DNA of 64,000 bases from the NCBI GenBank assembly GCA_004352715.1, contig SCFE01000006.1:222172-286171 (forward strand), read 5' to 3'. Positions within the stretch are counted from its first letter, which is position 1; each line of letters begins with the position of its first letter. Both the position numbers and the translations under genes were made by a program. The notes under the pieces were generated by a model. The model saw nothing but the letters and a program-made list of their open reading frames with translations, was not told where the DNA came from and searched no databases. This document shows, one piece after another, positions 59,801-64,000 of this stretch. This DNA comes from Hofstenia miamia. Its lineage: Eukaryota > Xenacoelomorpha > Acoela.

Positions 59801-62800
59801 TGCTGAAAATTTCTGTTAAGGCGTCGCGCGCACTAGTGATTTTTAATTTACGTAAATACGAAAGTATTTAGTTTAATAAATAGAACACAGAGCTTTCTTT
59901 AAATCAACGCGCACTAACAATTTAATGATCAAGAAATTAAAAAATTCCCACTTGATTAAACTGTTTACACATAAAATAGAACATAGCGTTTTCAATGGAC
60001 GTGCGCGCACTATAATTAACTAATTGATCAATTCGTAACGATGAAAGGCGTTGATTCATTCAGAAGCGGGCTTCGAATTATAATTTATAGTTAAAAATTA
60101 ATTCTTACAAACAGTTTAAAAAATTTACTGCCATAGCTTTTTAAAGAGGACGAGTTTTTTTAAAAATTGGCCTGAATTAATTGACTTGGAAAGAAAAATC
60201 AAGCTATAGTTTAGCTCATCAATTGTATTGAATGCCAGAGCTTTTATTTTAAACAACTGTTTCTGTGAACATAATATATGTAAGTATACGCAACATTTGA
60301 CATTGTTTACCCTAAATGTACATGCATAATCTTAATTTTGAAGATGCAAAAACAGATACTTTTTCATGTTATTTTCATTGGCGTCATGGTAAATGTGGGG
60401 CCTGGTGAGGGATGTCAATTCGTTGCTACAACTCAAAAACTCCCAAATTTATGTGTTAAATGTTCACTAACCGCTTTGGTGTATACTAGATATTTAATAC
60501 TAAACATTTTGTACCTTTATAACTATTGGACCTTCAAAATAGTCTAAAACTGTTTATTAAAGACTTTATTCTAATATTGGGGCTCAACTTTTGCCTATTT
60601 ATATAATTATTTTACTATAATGATATGTTCTAAACTTGTGGCACCGAAATTGTTTAAAAAGTTTAAAATTGCTTATAATAAGTTTTATTTCTATCCTTGC
60701 ATAATAAAAAAATGTATTTCAGGGTGTGGTCCCACCCTCTCAGTGACGCCACTTGTAACTATGGCATCGTTCCAAATAATGAGACAGAAAATTTTCTTTA
60801 AAAAATTTGTATTTGCATAATGTTATTCGAACTAATTACAGTAATTGATCAAAACAGTACACATTCCTTCGAAAGTAATTAAAGAACTTCATAGAGTCTT
60901 CATGTTCACACAATCTATCTAGAATAGTCCCTTACGCCTTTCTGGTAATTCACTTATTTCCGTAAGACAAGCTGTGTCATAATGAAATACATTCTAAAAT
61001 GAGCGATTGAGCAGATTAAAAATCACTAGTGCGCGCTTGACAAAATTTTGATAAACTATTTAATTTGTAAATTGTTTAGTTGTTAAATTAAATAATCAAC
61101 AGTGCGCGCTTAGCGTAAAGCGTAATGCTGTGACTGACGTTGTTGAAAAGATTAACAAGTTCTTTTTGAAAATTTCAAATTTCTGTAAAAGGTTTAAATT
61201 CTCTCCATGCCTAATTTTTATGTATTTATAAAGTTTTGAGGTCATGGAATCAACAAAGAGCTTTGACTGTTACTTGAAAGAAGAGACTCTTCTCTATCAC
61301 GTGATGCTTTCAGATTGAGCATAGCTTTAATAATTTTGAGCTATAAGCGTTTAAAGTTCTTTTATAAGATCATGAAAAATTTTCAAAAATCCTCTAGGCT
61401 CTTTAAGATAAACAAGCTATTGTTTGCAAATTTGGAAAACATCTCAAATTTCTAAAGTTATCTACCTTTCAATGTTAGCATCGGATACGTAATCAGTAGT
61501 GAGCACAGGGCGTCTGTCGTTATTGAAAATTGGTTTCAATGAGTACTTAGCATTGTGAACCACTCTGTCTTCACCACTAAAGGCTGCCACAATATCAATT
61601 GGGTCTTCATTGACTACATCCATAATCTGTATTGTTATAATTATTGTTAGCTCTGAGTTTGTTTCGGTCGATGCTTGTCCAAGTCGATGATAATATCCTA
61701 AACCAGATTTAAACAAATAAATGAATTTCTAGGAATACCAAATAATGAATGCCTCTACCAATAAAAATTGAACAATTTATGTCGACTGACTCACAATTCA
61801 TGTTTTTAAAACTTGAAAGTAGCCACATTTAATTTAAAGCTCCTTTGAGGAAATATTGACTGCCTCAATTTATTTAAAACTCCTTTGGAATCAGAAAATT
61901 GTTTAAAATTTCACGAAAAGATTTCCAATTGAAAATTGTTGAAACTTTTAGAAAAAAATGTGCTCCCTATGAGAAACGTCTTGAAAAAAATGTGTTCCCT
62001 ATGAGAAACGTCTTTAGCAGAGCACAGTTACCCATTTTAAACTAGGTCTTCAATGAAAAAATATATTTGAAACTGCCTACTGCAATGCTTATAAATTGCT
62101 TACCAGTGCTTGTAATTATGCCTAAGTCAACGTTTGCAGAGCCTTCCTGGTTGTATTCAACGCCAATACGATCAACACTTTCATATTGTTTGATTAAATT
62201 TTCTTGTACATGCAAATCAAATGTGCTGTGCTTAATTGATACATTCCTTATAACGAATGCTTGCTCTCCGGCAACATTGTGGCCAAGAATATACAGCTCA
62301 CTGTGATAGTTGTAGCCTTCGGGTAAGTAAACTAAATATGATTTAATACAAACTCTTTAATATTTGTGCAACATTTTATTGAAATTTAACATAATTAACA
62401 ACTTCAAGATCTTTTGTATGGATTACTATGAAAACATCACCTTACGATATATACATTTACAACGACTTTGTACCAATATTTTGAGTTATTTGTAAAATGA
62501 CTACAGTCTTAAAAATTTAGCAAATTTTTTCCAGAATAAAGTAGTTTAAAATTATTTTTAATTTAGGTTTATTCATAGCCTAATAAGCCTTTACCAAATA
62601 AATTTCTAAAAACAATTTCTTACCTTTTATAGGAAGCTCATAATATTTAGTAGGTTCTACTTTGGCATCCCCTGATGGCAACTCCATATTGAACCACATC
62701 TCGGGATAAATCATCTGTTCAGAGTCGAAGTCATAATTTTCAGTCAAAGGTACTTCAAATACATAATCGTGTGTCAGGAATTTTACTGTGTAATTATGAT

Positions 62801-63294
62801 CTTCTGTGAAATCATCTGATAGTAGCATGTAAATTTGAAGTTTGACCTAAAGTACATTTAATGCCATTTTGTAACTAAATAACAAAAGTCTTCAGACATT
62901 TATTTAGCAGATTTTATGTAAAAATAAGTGAAAATATTCTGAAATTATCTAATGCAACTCAAGCAGAAATTTTCAAAATATAATTTAATCCGTTTCAAGC
63001 AGTGAATACTGCTTTGTACAATTAAGAAGAAAGTTTTTATCTTAAATCTACCAATTTGAAAATTAATCTAATCACAAAATTAATTCAAAATTTTACTTCA
63101 AAAACATTTATGACGATATATCAGTATTGATTTTTTGTAAAATCATTTAATTTATACTTAATACCTACACAATTGTGTTATAAAAATAATTTACCATGTT
63201 TGTGAAATTCTTGATTTCTTGTGAGGCATCCTTTTCCAAATTAGTCATGTAGCCCATGTCCACAGTAGTTAACATATCATAGTAAGGTGCATCC
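39897..63294 (-). CDS. Extracellular beta-repeat / discoidin / Asp-box protein (5' end uncertain)
   Basis: Fourteen minus-strand exons join in perfect phase (GT-AG throughout) into 738 codons plus TGA. Residues 1-399 are beta-strand-rich tandem units; two share a VDMGYMTN / VDLGIITSTG-type signature followed by hydrophobic strands, and one has LPGGNVSITGYVQ, loosely like bacterial DUF11-type repeats. Residues about 402-555 form an F5/8C-like (discoidin) domain from SCTLPITNCSY to VRMKLYGC. Residues 600-738 contain Asp-boxes SSDDDGYNW (652-660) and SKDGGYTW (719-726). Asp-boxes mark sialidase/sortilin-type propellers. Cysteines and NxS/T sites suggest secretion or surface exposure. An in-frame ATG at 63360 gives MKFIFSVIIIIYIYICFV, signal-peptide-like, but a good acceptor (GATTTTAG|) at 63295 argues that exons continue beyond the window. 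No family name is certain. Confidence 0.78.
40376..40508 (-). CDS. Beta-repeat/discoidin gene, exon 13
   Basis: Starts EFFSISKSSYYKSAKIMPEY and ends DPELDDVFDELNIFR. Acceptor TTAATTTTAG|, donor TTTAGAG|GTAATT. Phase 0 in, phase 1 out. Confidence 0.75.
40905..41690. mobile_element. Candidate hAT-like element with ACGGGC subterminal motifs
   Basis: GGGCACGG, ACGGGCACAG and CCGGGCATACG cluster at 40915-40960; AACGGGCATA, TACGGGCTGGGCACGGGCCC cluster at 41620-41670. The right edge reverse-complemented reads GCTAGGGTAGGGCCCGTGCC, a hAT-like end. No matching left terminus or duplication was found. A minus ORF at 41281-41096 inside it has no recognised similarity. Confidence 0.4.
41695..42640 (+). 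mobile_element. LINE reverse transcriptase fragment interrupted by a hAT MITE
   Basis: Before the insertion: IWARNNDMLLNIDKLQFF, then DLGIIVCLLLCTYSFLIYSNHVN (compare LGI..D..LTFS.HV) and MLHLKSIRLLGIV. After it (42365 on) the C-terminal region resumes and ends in TACTACTACTAC at 42620. The hAT MITE at 42011-42356 carries its own target duplication, so it landed in an existing LINE copy. A similar TTTACTACTACTAC tail occurs at 44860, suggesting a second 3' end of the same family. Confidence 0.6.
42011..42356. mobile_element. hAT-type MITE with CAGACTTGTCAAYGAGCCGA ends
   Basis: The left end CAGACTTGTCAACGAGCCGA and the reverse-complemented right end CAGACTTGTCAATGAGCCGA are 19/20 identical. 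Flanks are GTTTGAAT (42003-42010) and ATTTGAAT (42357-42364), a 7/8 duplication. CGAGCC/GGCTCG words and a short (GGCGA)n run at 42300-42320 fill the subterminal zones. It is 346 bp without an ORF. Confidence 0.87.
42641..45544. other. Intron of the minus-strand gene; largely featureless
   Basis: AT-rich, with no recognised gene. A LINE-like TACTACTAC tail lies at 44860-44875. A GC-richer patch at 45125-45165 (GGGGGCGCAGTCCCCATGAG) looks like a transposon end. Confidence 0.4.
45545..45687 (-). CDS. Beta-repeat/discoidin gene, exon 12 (first Asp-box)
   Basis: Reads LDAKPHSIIGVYRKPLTEN, IIAVGSSLANYISSDDDGYN and W-N-T-M-P-I-Y. The pattern of a strand, Gly-Ser, then S-x-D-x-G-x-x-W is that of an Asp-box blade. 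Acceptor CATCTTTAG|, donor ATATAT|GTAAGC; phase 1 in, phase 0 out. Confidence 0.78.
45946..46010. repeat. (TA)n microsatellite
   Basis: Nearly pure TA repeats with two CA interruptions, in an intron of the minus-strand gene. Confidence 0.92.
47345..47400 (-). CDS. Beta-repeat/discoidin gene, exon 11 (56 bp)
   Basis: A short exon reading NIHECQKLEIREGVYIWQ. Acceptor TGATTTTAG|, donor GGCAG|GGTAAGC taken as G|GTAAGC. Phase 2 in and phase 1 out fit both neighbours exactly, which is the main support for such a short exon. Confidence 0.7.
47900..48800 (-). mobile_element. LINE 3' portion, minus strand
   Basis: Minus frames at 48691-48500 (NVEKTQFIIFSPKTFKSL, an RT thumb block) and 48335-47916 (HFQYCSFLFTNIYSKYR, SKIFNWSLKTLNFAQKHNN, KLNECSQKFICLDKYYNNFH). 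Related to the LINE at 3840-5760. The 5' side abuts an (AAT)n tract at 48785-48806, the 3' tail of the next LINE copy. Confidence 0.65.
48786..49266 (-). mobile_element. Second copy of the same LINE 3' end, truncated at the N
   Basis: Minus reading gives KILSPFYQIHMHMLSILFKF, KLNERSQKFFSLDKNYNGFH and SIKLWNNLDYETRIEKNY. The first two blocks match those of the 47900-48800 copy closely. It ends downstream in an (ATA)n tail at 48785-48806. The upstream part is cut off by the single N at 49267. Confidence 0.7.
49267..49267. other. Single-N assembly join between unrelated transposons
   Basis: A lone N separates a minus-strand LINE C-terminus from a plus-strand R2-type LINE that starts abruptly inside its zinc-finger region (KHMDKRVEVSDKCRLC). 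Such a clean mid-domain switch at an N is best read as a contig join. Confidence 0.7.
49268..49945 (+). mobile_element. R2/NeSL-type LINE 3' end, second copy
   Basis: Homologous to 22716-23375: CRLCKKEVETVDHLIAGC zinc finger, the RPDIVV motif reading RLDIVVVEK here, VIDIAVPKDRNVESKEKEK, VVPVVVGALGAVSKK, and the same 3' UTR word GAGAGGGATACCAGCATGAA. A stop (TGA) follows GLEAGCK at 49460. The first acidic motif has Pro changed to Leu. Non-functional. Confidence 0.82.
50050..52442 (-). mobile_element. APE-type LINE, minus strand, interrupted by an assembly gap
   Basis: From high to low coordinates: endonuclease block 52442-52149 (IIIAGDFN, QMVKFPTHLGKILDKIF, LPSIGGCRHQSIIM, equivalent to GDFN...LDxI...SDHxxI, with the His block degraded); linker 52143-51952 (SQWDAFSSYISHQIE, NNKPWKSPIIKK); RT 51682-51060 (LRKLTVRKASGPHHN, PLTDIRPISLTHSVSKLIEQ, QFGGTPDRYTV, then HAGVPQGKKLDHG at the gap edge); after the gap TKELTISFF at about 50720; and C-terminal sequence to about 50060 (LYDRRQMLCNRL, PTHPLNKLFPEQSSF). 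Stops and frame changes are present. The catalytic YADD region is within or beside the N gap. Confidence 0.8.
50827..51017. other. Assembly gap of 191 N flanked by (TA)n
   Basis: 191 consecutive N between TA dinucleotide runs on both sides, inside the LINE at 50050-52442. Any ORF crossing it is meaningless. Confidence 0.98.
53242..53344 (-). CDS. Discoidin-gene exon, duplicate copy 1 (post-discoidin)
   Basis: Copy of 56387-56489: QFSNDTILPEIYLRGF then VTDENKRKLYVCEKN. Donor CTAAAAA|GTATGC in phase 2. Confidence 0.6.
53386..53572 (-). CDS. Discoidin-gene exon, duplicate copy 1 (discoidin C-terminal part)
   Basis: Copy of 56531-56717: FVVNDSYPYPNDPEYDFVN, AIWLKLVFVQTSWNSDD, VRMKLYGC, the last strand and closing Cys of an F5/8C domain. 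Confidence 0.65.
53636..53730. repeat. (TA)n microsatellite in duplicate copy 1
   Basis: TA repeats with AAATA and TGTT interruptions. Longer and more interrupted than the matching tract at 56779-56832. Confidence 0.9.
53853..54049 (-). CDS. Discoidin-gene exon, duplicate copy 1 (discoidin core)
   Basis: Copy of 56962-57158: NWKGQYLDSKSISVTCLDKY, MRVTQIALKTTTSIEIFRIQ, YSKDPAGIYWNDYMED. Confidence 0.65.
54094..54207 (-). CDS. Discoidin-gene exon, duplicate copy 1 (discoidin start)
   Basis: Copy of 57203-57316: SSCTLPITNCSYIADAYQNG, FPPKSADGFIDIRSEVQ. Confidence 0.6.
54473..54686 (-). CDS. Beta-repeat exon, duplicate copy 1
   Basis: Copy of 57582-57795: FNELLISERLSYNIMLNVYE, VYHVAIPIEVTYLRQ, EDLRFYFTVM. 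Confidence 0.65.
54766..54967 (-). CDS. Beta-repeat exon, duplicate copy 1
   Basis: Copy of 57875-58076: LLLPGGNVSITGYVQHACSS, KALTIKLCLFIPKYVNY, ESDYALNDHNTCFE. Acceptor in phase 2, so it could accept the phase-2 donor at the end of the other copy. Confidence 0.65.
55206..55206. other. Single N exactly at the duplication junction
   Basis: Copy 1 ends at 55205 (TTTTTGA) and copy 2 begins at 55207 (AAATTTCAATTT). The only unknown base in this neighbourhood lies at the boundary. Confidence 0.95.
55294..55587 (-). mobile_element. LINE endonuclease fragment in duplicate copy 2
   Basis: Identical in translation to 52149-52442 (IIIAGDFN, LPSIGGCRHQSIIM). The rest of the LINE is absent because the block begins at 55207. 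Confidence 0.75.
56387..56489 (-). CDS. Beta-repeat/discoidin gene, exon 10
   Basis: Reads QFSNDTILPEIYLRGF, VTDENKRKLYVCEKN. Acceptor ATTATTTAG|, donor AAAAA|GTATGC in phase 2. It joins in frame either to exon 11 at 47400 or to the first exon of duplicate copy 1 at 54967. Confidence 0.72.
56531..56717 (-). CDS. Beta-repeat/discoidin gene, exon 9 (discoidin C-terminal part)
   Basis: Reads FVVNDSYPYPNDPEYDFVN, ISAIWLKLVFVQTSWNSDD, VAYVRMKLYGCTTDYPG. The RMxLYGC ending is the signature close of F5/8C domains. Acceptor TATTTTTAG|; donor AGAA|GTAGGG preferred over GGGAC|GTTTTA (both phase 1). Confidence 0.8.
56779..56832. repeat. (TA)n microsatellite in duplicate copy 2
   Basis: A purer TA run than its counterpart at 53636-53730; the copies differ by 36 bp here. 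Confidence 0.9.
56962..57158 (-). CDS. Beta-repeat/discoidin gene, exon 8 (discoidin core)
   Basis: Reads NWKGQYLDSKSISVTCLDKY, then VTQIALKTTTSIEIFRIQYS and KDPAGIYWNDYMED, the V-x-x-I-x-h-...-h-x-I-x-Y-S-x-D core strands of F5/8C domains. Acceptor TTTCTTTAG|, donor CACTTT|GTAATA. Confidence 0.8.
57203..57316 (-). CDS. Beta-repeat/discoidin gene, exon 7 (discoidin start)
   Basis: Reads SSCTLPITNCSYIADAYQNG, FPPKSADGFIDIRSEVQ. The opening Cys pairs plausibly with the Cys of LYGC in exon 9. Acceptor TCAATTTAG|, donor TCAAG|GTAGAA. Confidence 0.75.
57582..57795 (-). CDS. Beta-repeat/discoidin gene, exon 6 (beta-repeat)
   Basis: Reads FNELLISERLSYNIMLNVYE, RDPRVYHVAIPIEVTYLRQ, YNPKIEDLRFYFTVM. 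Alternating hydrophobic strands. Acceptor TTTTCTAG|, donor TATGA|GTAAGT. Confidence 0.8.
57875..58076 (-). CDS. Beta-repeat/discoidin gene, exon 5 (beta-repeat)
   Basis: Reads LLLPGGNVSITGYVQHACSS, KALTIKLCLFIPKYVNYKYM, ATESDYALNDHNTCFE. Acceptor ATATTTTAG|, donor TTTGAG|GTATCG. Confidence 0.8.
58315..59810. other. Intron of the minus-strand gene with a possible MITE
   Basis: Apart from a candidate hAT-like MITE at 58854-59219 (next entry) nothing is recognised. Confidence 0.4.
58854..59219. mobile_element. Candidate MITE rich in GAAACCGAAACCGA motifs
   Basis: The left edge TAGGGTTCGGAG and the reverse-complemented right edge TAATGCTCGGCT are similar. AAACCGAAACCGAA occurs at 58901 and 59177, with ACCGAG/TCGGTT words between. 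Flanks GCCTTTAT and GTTTTTAA are only a weak 8-bp match. Confidence 0.4.
59815..61120. mobile_element. Candidate DNA transposon with repeated GCGCGCAC inverted motifs
   Basis: GCGCGCACTAGTGATTTTTA at 59827 is matched in inverted orientation by TAAAAATCACTAGTGCGCGC at 61018. Additional CGCGCACTAACAA (59908) and GTGCGCGCACTATAAT (60000) lie on the left, and AATCAACAGTGCGCGC (61095) on the right. Repeated subterminal motifs resemble the organisation of the Harbinger element at 26840. No transposase ORF or firm target duplication was found, so the borders are approximate. Confidence 0.55.
61466..61697 (-). CDS. Beta-repeat/discoidin gene, exon 4 (beta-repeat)
   Basis: Reads YYHRLGQASTETNSELTIII, TIQIMDVVNEDPIDIVAAFS, GEDRVVHNAKYSLKPIF. 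Acceptor TGGTTTAG|, donor GAAAG|GTAGAT. Phase 1 in, phase 2 out. Confidence 0.82.
62104..62331 (-). CDS. Beta-repeat/discoidin gene, exon 3 (beta-repeat)
   Basis: Reads YLPEGYNYHSELYILGHNVA, IRNVSIKHSTFDLHVQEN, GSANVDLGIITSTG. The VDLG-x-I-x-x-x-G signature recurs in exon 1 as VDMGYMTN. Acceptor CATATTTAG|, donor ACTG|GTAAGC. The ORF visible on the opposite strand is a shadow. Confidence 0.8.
62624..62846 (-). CDS. Beta-repeat/discoidin gene, exon 2 (beta-repeat)
   Basis: Reads VKLQIYMLLSDDFTEDHNYT, VKFLTHDYVFEVPLTENYDF, MIYPEMWFNMELPSGDAKV. Acceptor TACTTTAG|, donor AAAAG|GTAAGA. Phase 0 in, phase 1 out. Confidence 0.82.
63195..63294 (-). CDS. Beta-repeat/discoidin gene, first visible exon
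   Basis: Reads DAPYYDMLTTVDMGYMTNLE, KDASQEIKNFTNM. Acceptor GATTTTAG| at 63295, donor ACATG|GTAAAT. An alternative is that this is the true first exon, starting at the ATG at 63360 with a hydrophobic leader partly encoded by a TA microsatellite. Confidence 0.7.
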
Positions 63295-63579
63295 CTAAAA
63301 TCATAGGTTACAAAACATATATATATATATATAATTATAATTACTGAAAAAATGAATTTCATAATAAAATATAAAATATTAAATAAACAAAATTTCTACA
63401 ATTTAAATCAGTTCAATTTATAAAACGTGATAAATATTTATTCACAAAATATTAAAATCTAAATTTACTTCTTTTAATTACACTAAGTATTGCAAAAATT
63501 AGGTGTGCAGTCAGAATTTTAGTTCGGTAGGGACACAAAAGCAAAAAATATTTTGATTTTTTGTGTTTTTGTTTCCTTA

Positions 63580-64000
63580 CCCTAGTCGTACACTGCTGCA
63601 AAGTAAAGTAAACCAGAAAATTTTATAATTTGATTTTACTTTACTTAAGATCTCGTACACTACCGTAAAGTAAAGTAAAGCAAAACAATAGTTTAACGGA
63701 CAAAAATAATTAAATAAAACATAATTTATTAAAACAAATTACAAATATTAGAATGCATTTTGGTTTAGTTATGATAGCATGCGTATAGTTATAATAATTT
63801 GCGTATATCTTCTGCTAAATTTAGCAAAACCGAAGATAGCATAGCCTGTGAAATACTTAAGGTATTGTTTTGAACATATGCTAGGAAATGTCATTTCGAT
63901 ATTTTGTATGTTTCTGACGTGCTCCCCTTGCCCTCCCATTGGAAGCAAAGTTTTATGGCTTTGTTGAAATATCTTAAAATTTCAGTAATATGTCAGTTTG
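63580..64000. mobile_element. Left end of a second Harbinger-like element (continues past the window)
   Basis: Preceded by TTA (63577-63579). The end CCCTAGTCGTACACTGCTGC is followed by AAGTAAAGTAAACC, and a second CTCGTACACTACCGTAAAGT starts at 63653. This has the same layout as the element at 26840 (CCCCCGTCGCACACTGCCGT then AAGTTAAGTTAA) but a diverged sequence. The right end lies outside the window. Confidence 0.6.

Noticed and set aside
62067-62306. Plus ORF of 79 codons
   Set aside because: Opposite strand of exon 3 of the discoidin gene, which has matching splice sites and phase.

Overview
This is an AT-rich window (roughly 70% A+T by eye) from an invertebrate animal nuclear genome. 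The evidence is long introns with GT-AG boundaries, a metazoan-type EF-hand/Rab GTPase gene, a discoidin-containing extracellular gene, and a dense load of animal transposons (Penelope-like, several LINE groups including an R2-type restriction-endonuclease LINE, PIF/Harbinger, hAT, Tc1/mariner). A cnidarian, perhaps a hydrozoan, is my best guess, but it rests only on composition and transposon mix. No bacterial operons, rRNA, tRNA or CRISPR arrays were seen. Transposon names are family-level readings of decayed protein similarity or terminal repeats, made by eye.

Two host genes can be assembled by hand, and they converge tail to tail. (1) On the + strand, 12841-39161, is an eight-exon RASEF (Rab45)-like gene. 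Joining the eight exons gives one uninterrupted 689-codon frame: two EF-hands, a long coiled coil, an acidic/serine-rich linker and a complete Rab GTPase domain ending in Cys-Cys-Ser. (2) On the - strand, 63294-39897, is a gene whose fourteen non-duplicated exons join in perfect phase to 738 codons plus a stop. It encodes tandem beta-rich repeats, then an F5/8C (discoidin)-like domain, then two Asp-box motifs. I could not assign it to a named family. Its 5' start may lie beyond the window. The two stop codons are about 735 bp apart.

An approximately 3.1 kb block of gene (2), carrying six exons, is present twice (52062-55205 and 55207-58314), with a single N exactly at the junction. The block is phase-symmetric, so both copies could be spliced into one reading frame. 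However, the N at the boundary and the near-identity of the copies suggest unmerged haplotypes or an assembly artefact. Another lone N (49267) joins two unrelated transposon fragments, and a 191-N gap (50827-51017) interrupts a LINE.

Layout: 1-12.8 kb is transposon-rich intergenic DNA (decayed nuclease-like element, LINEs, Penelope-like element, a hAT MITE with a perfect target duplication). 12.8-39.2 kb is the RASEF-like gene, with introns holding a Tc1 fossil, hAT-like MITE, internally deleted mariner, LINE fragments, an R2-type LINE 3' end, a nested hAT-in-MITE pair and a 1.8 kb Harbinger element with eight copies of a 20-bp subterminal repeat. 39.9-63.3 kb is the minus-strand gene, with introns invaded by LINEs, a hAT MITE inserted in a LINE, and the duplicated block. 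63.58 kb to the end is the left end of a second Harbinger-like element.
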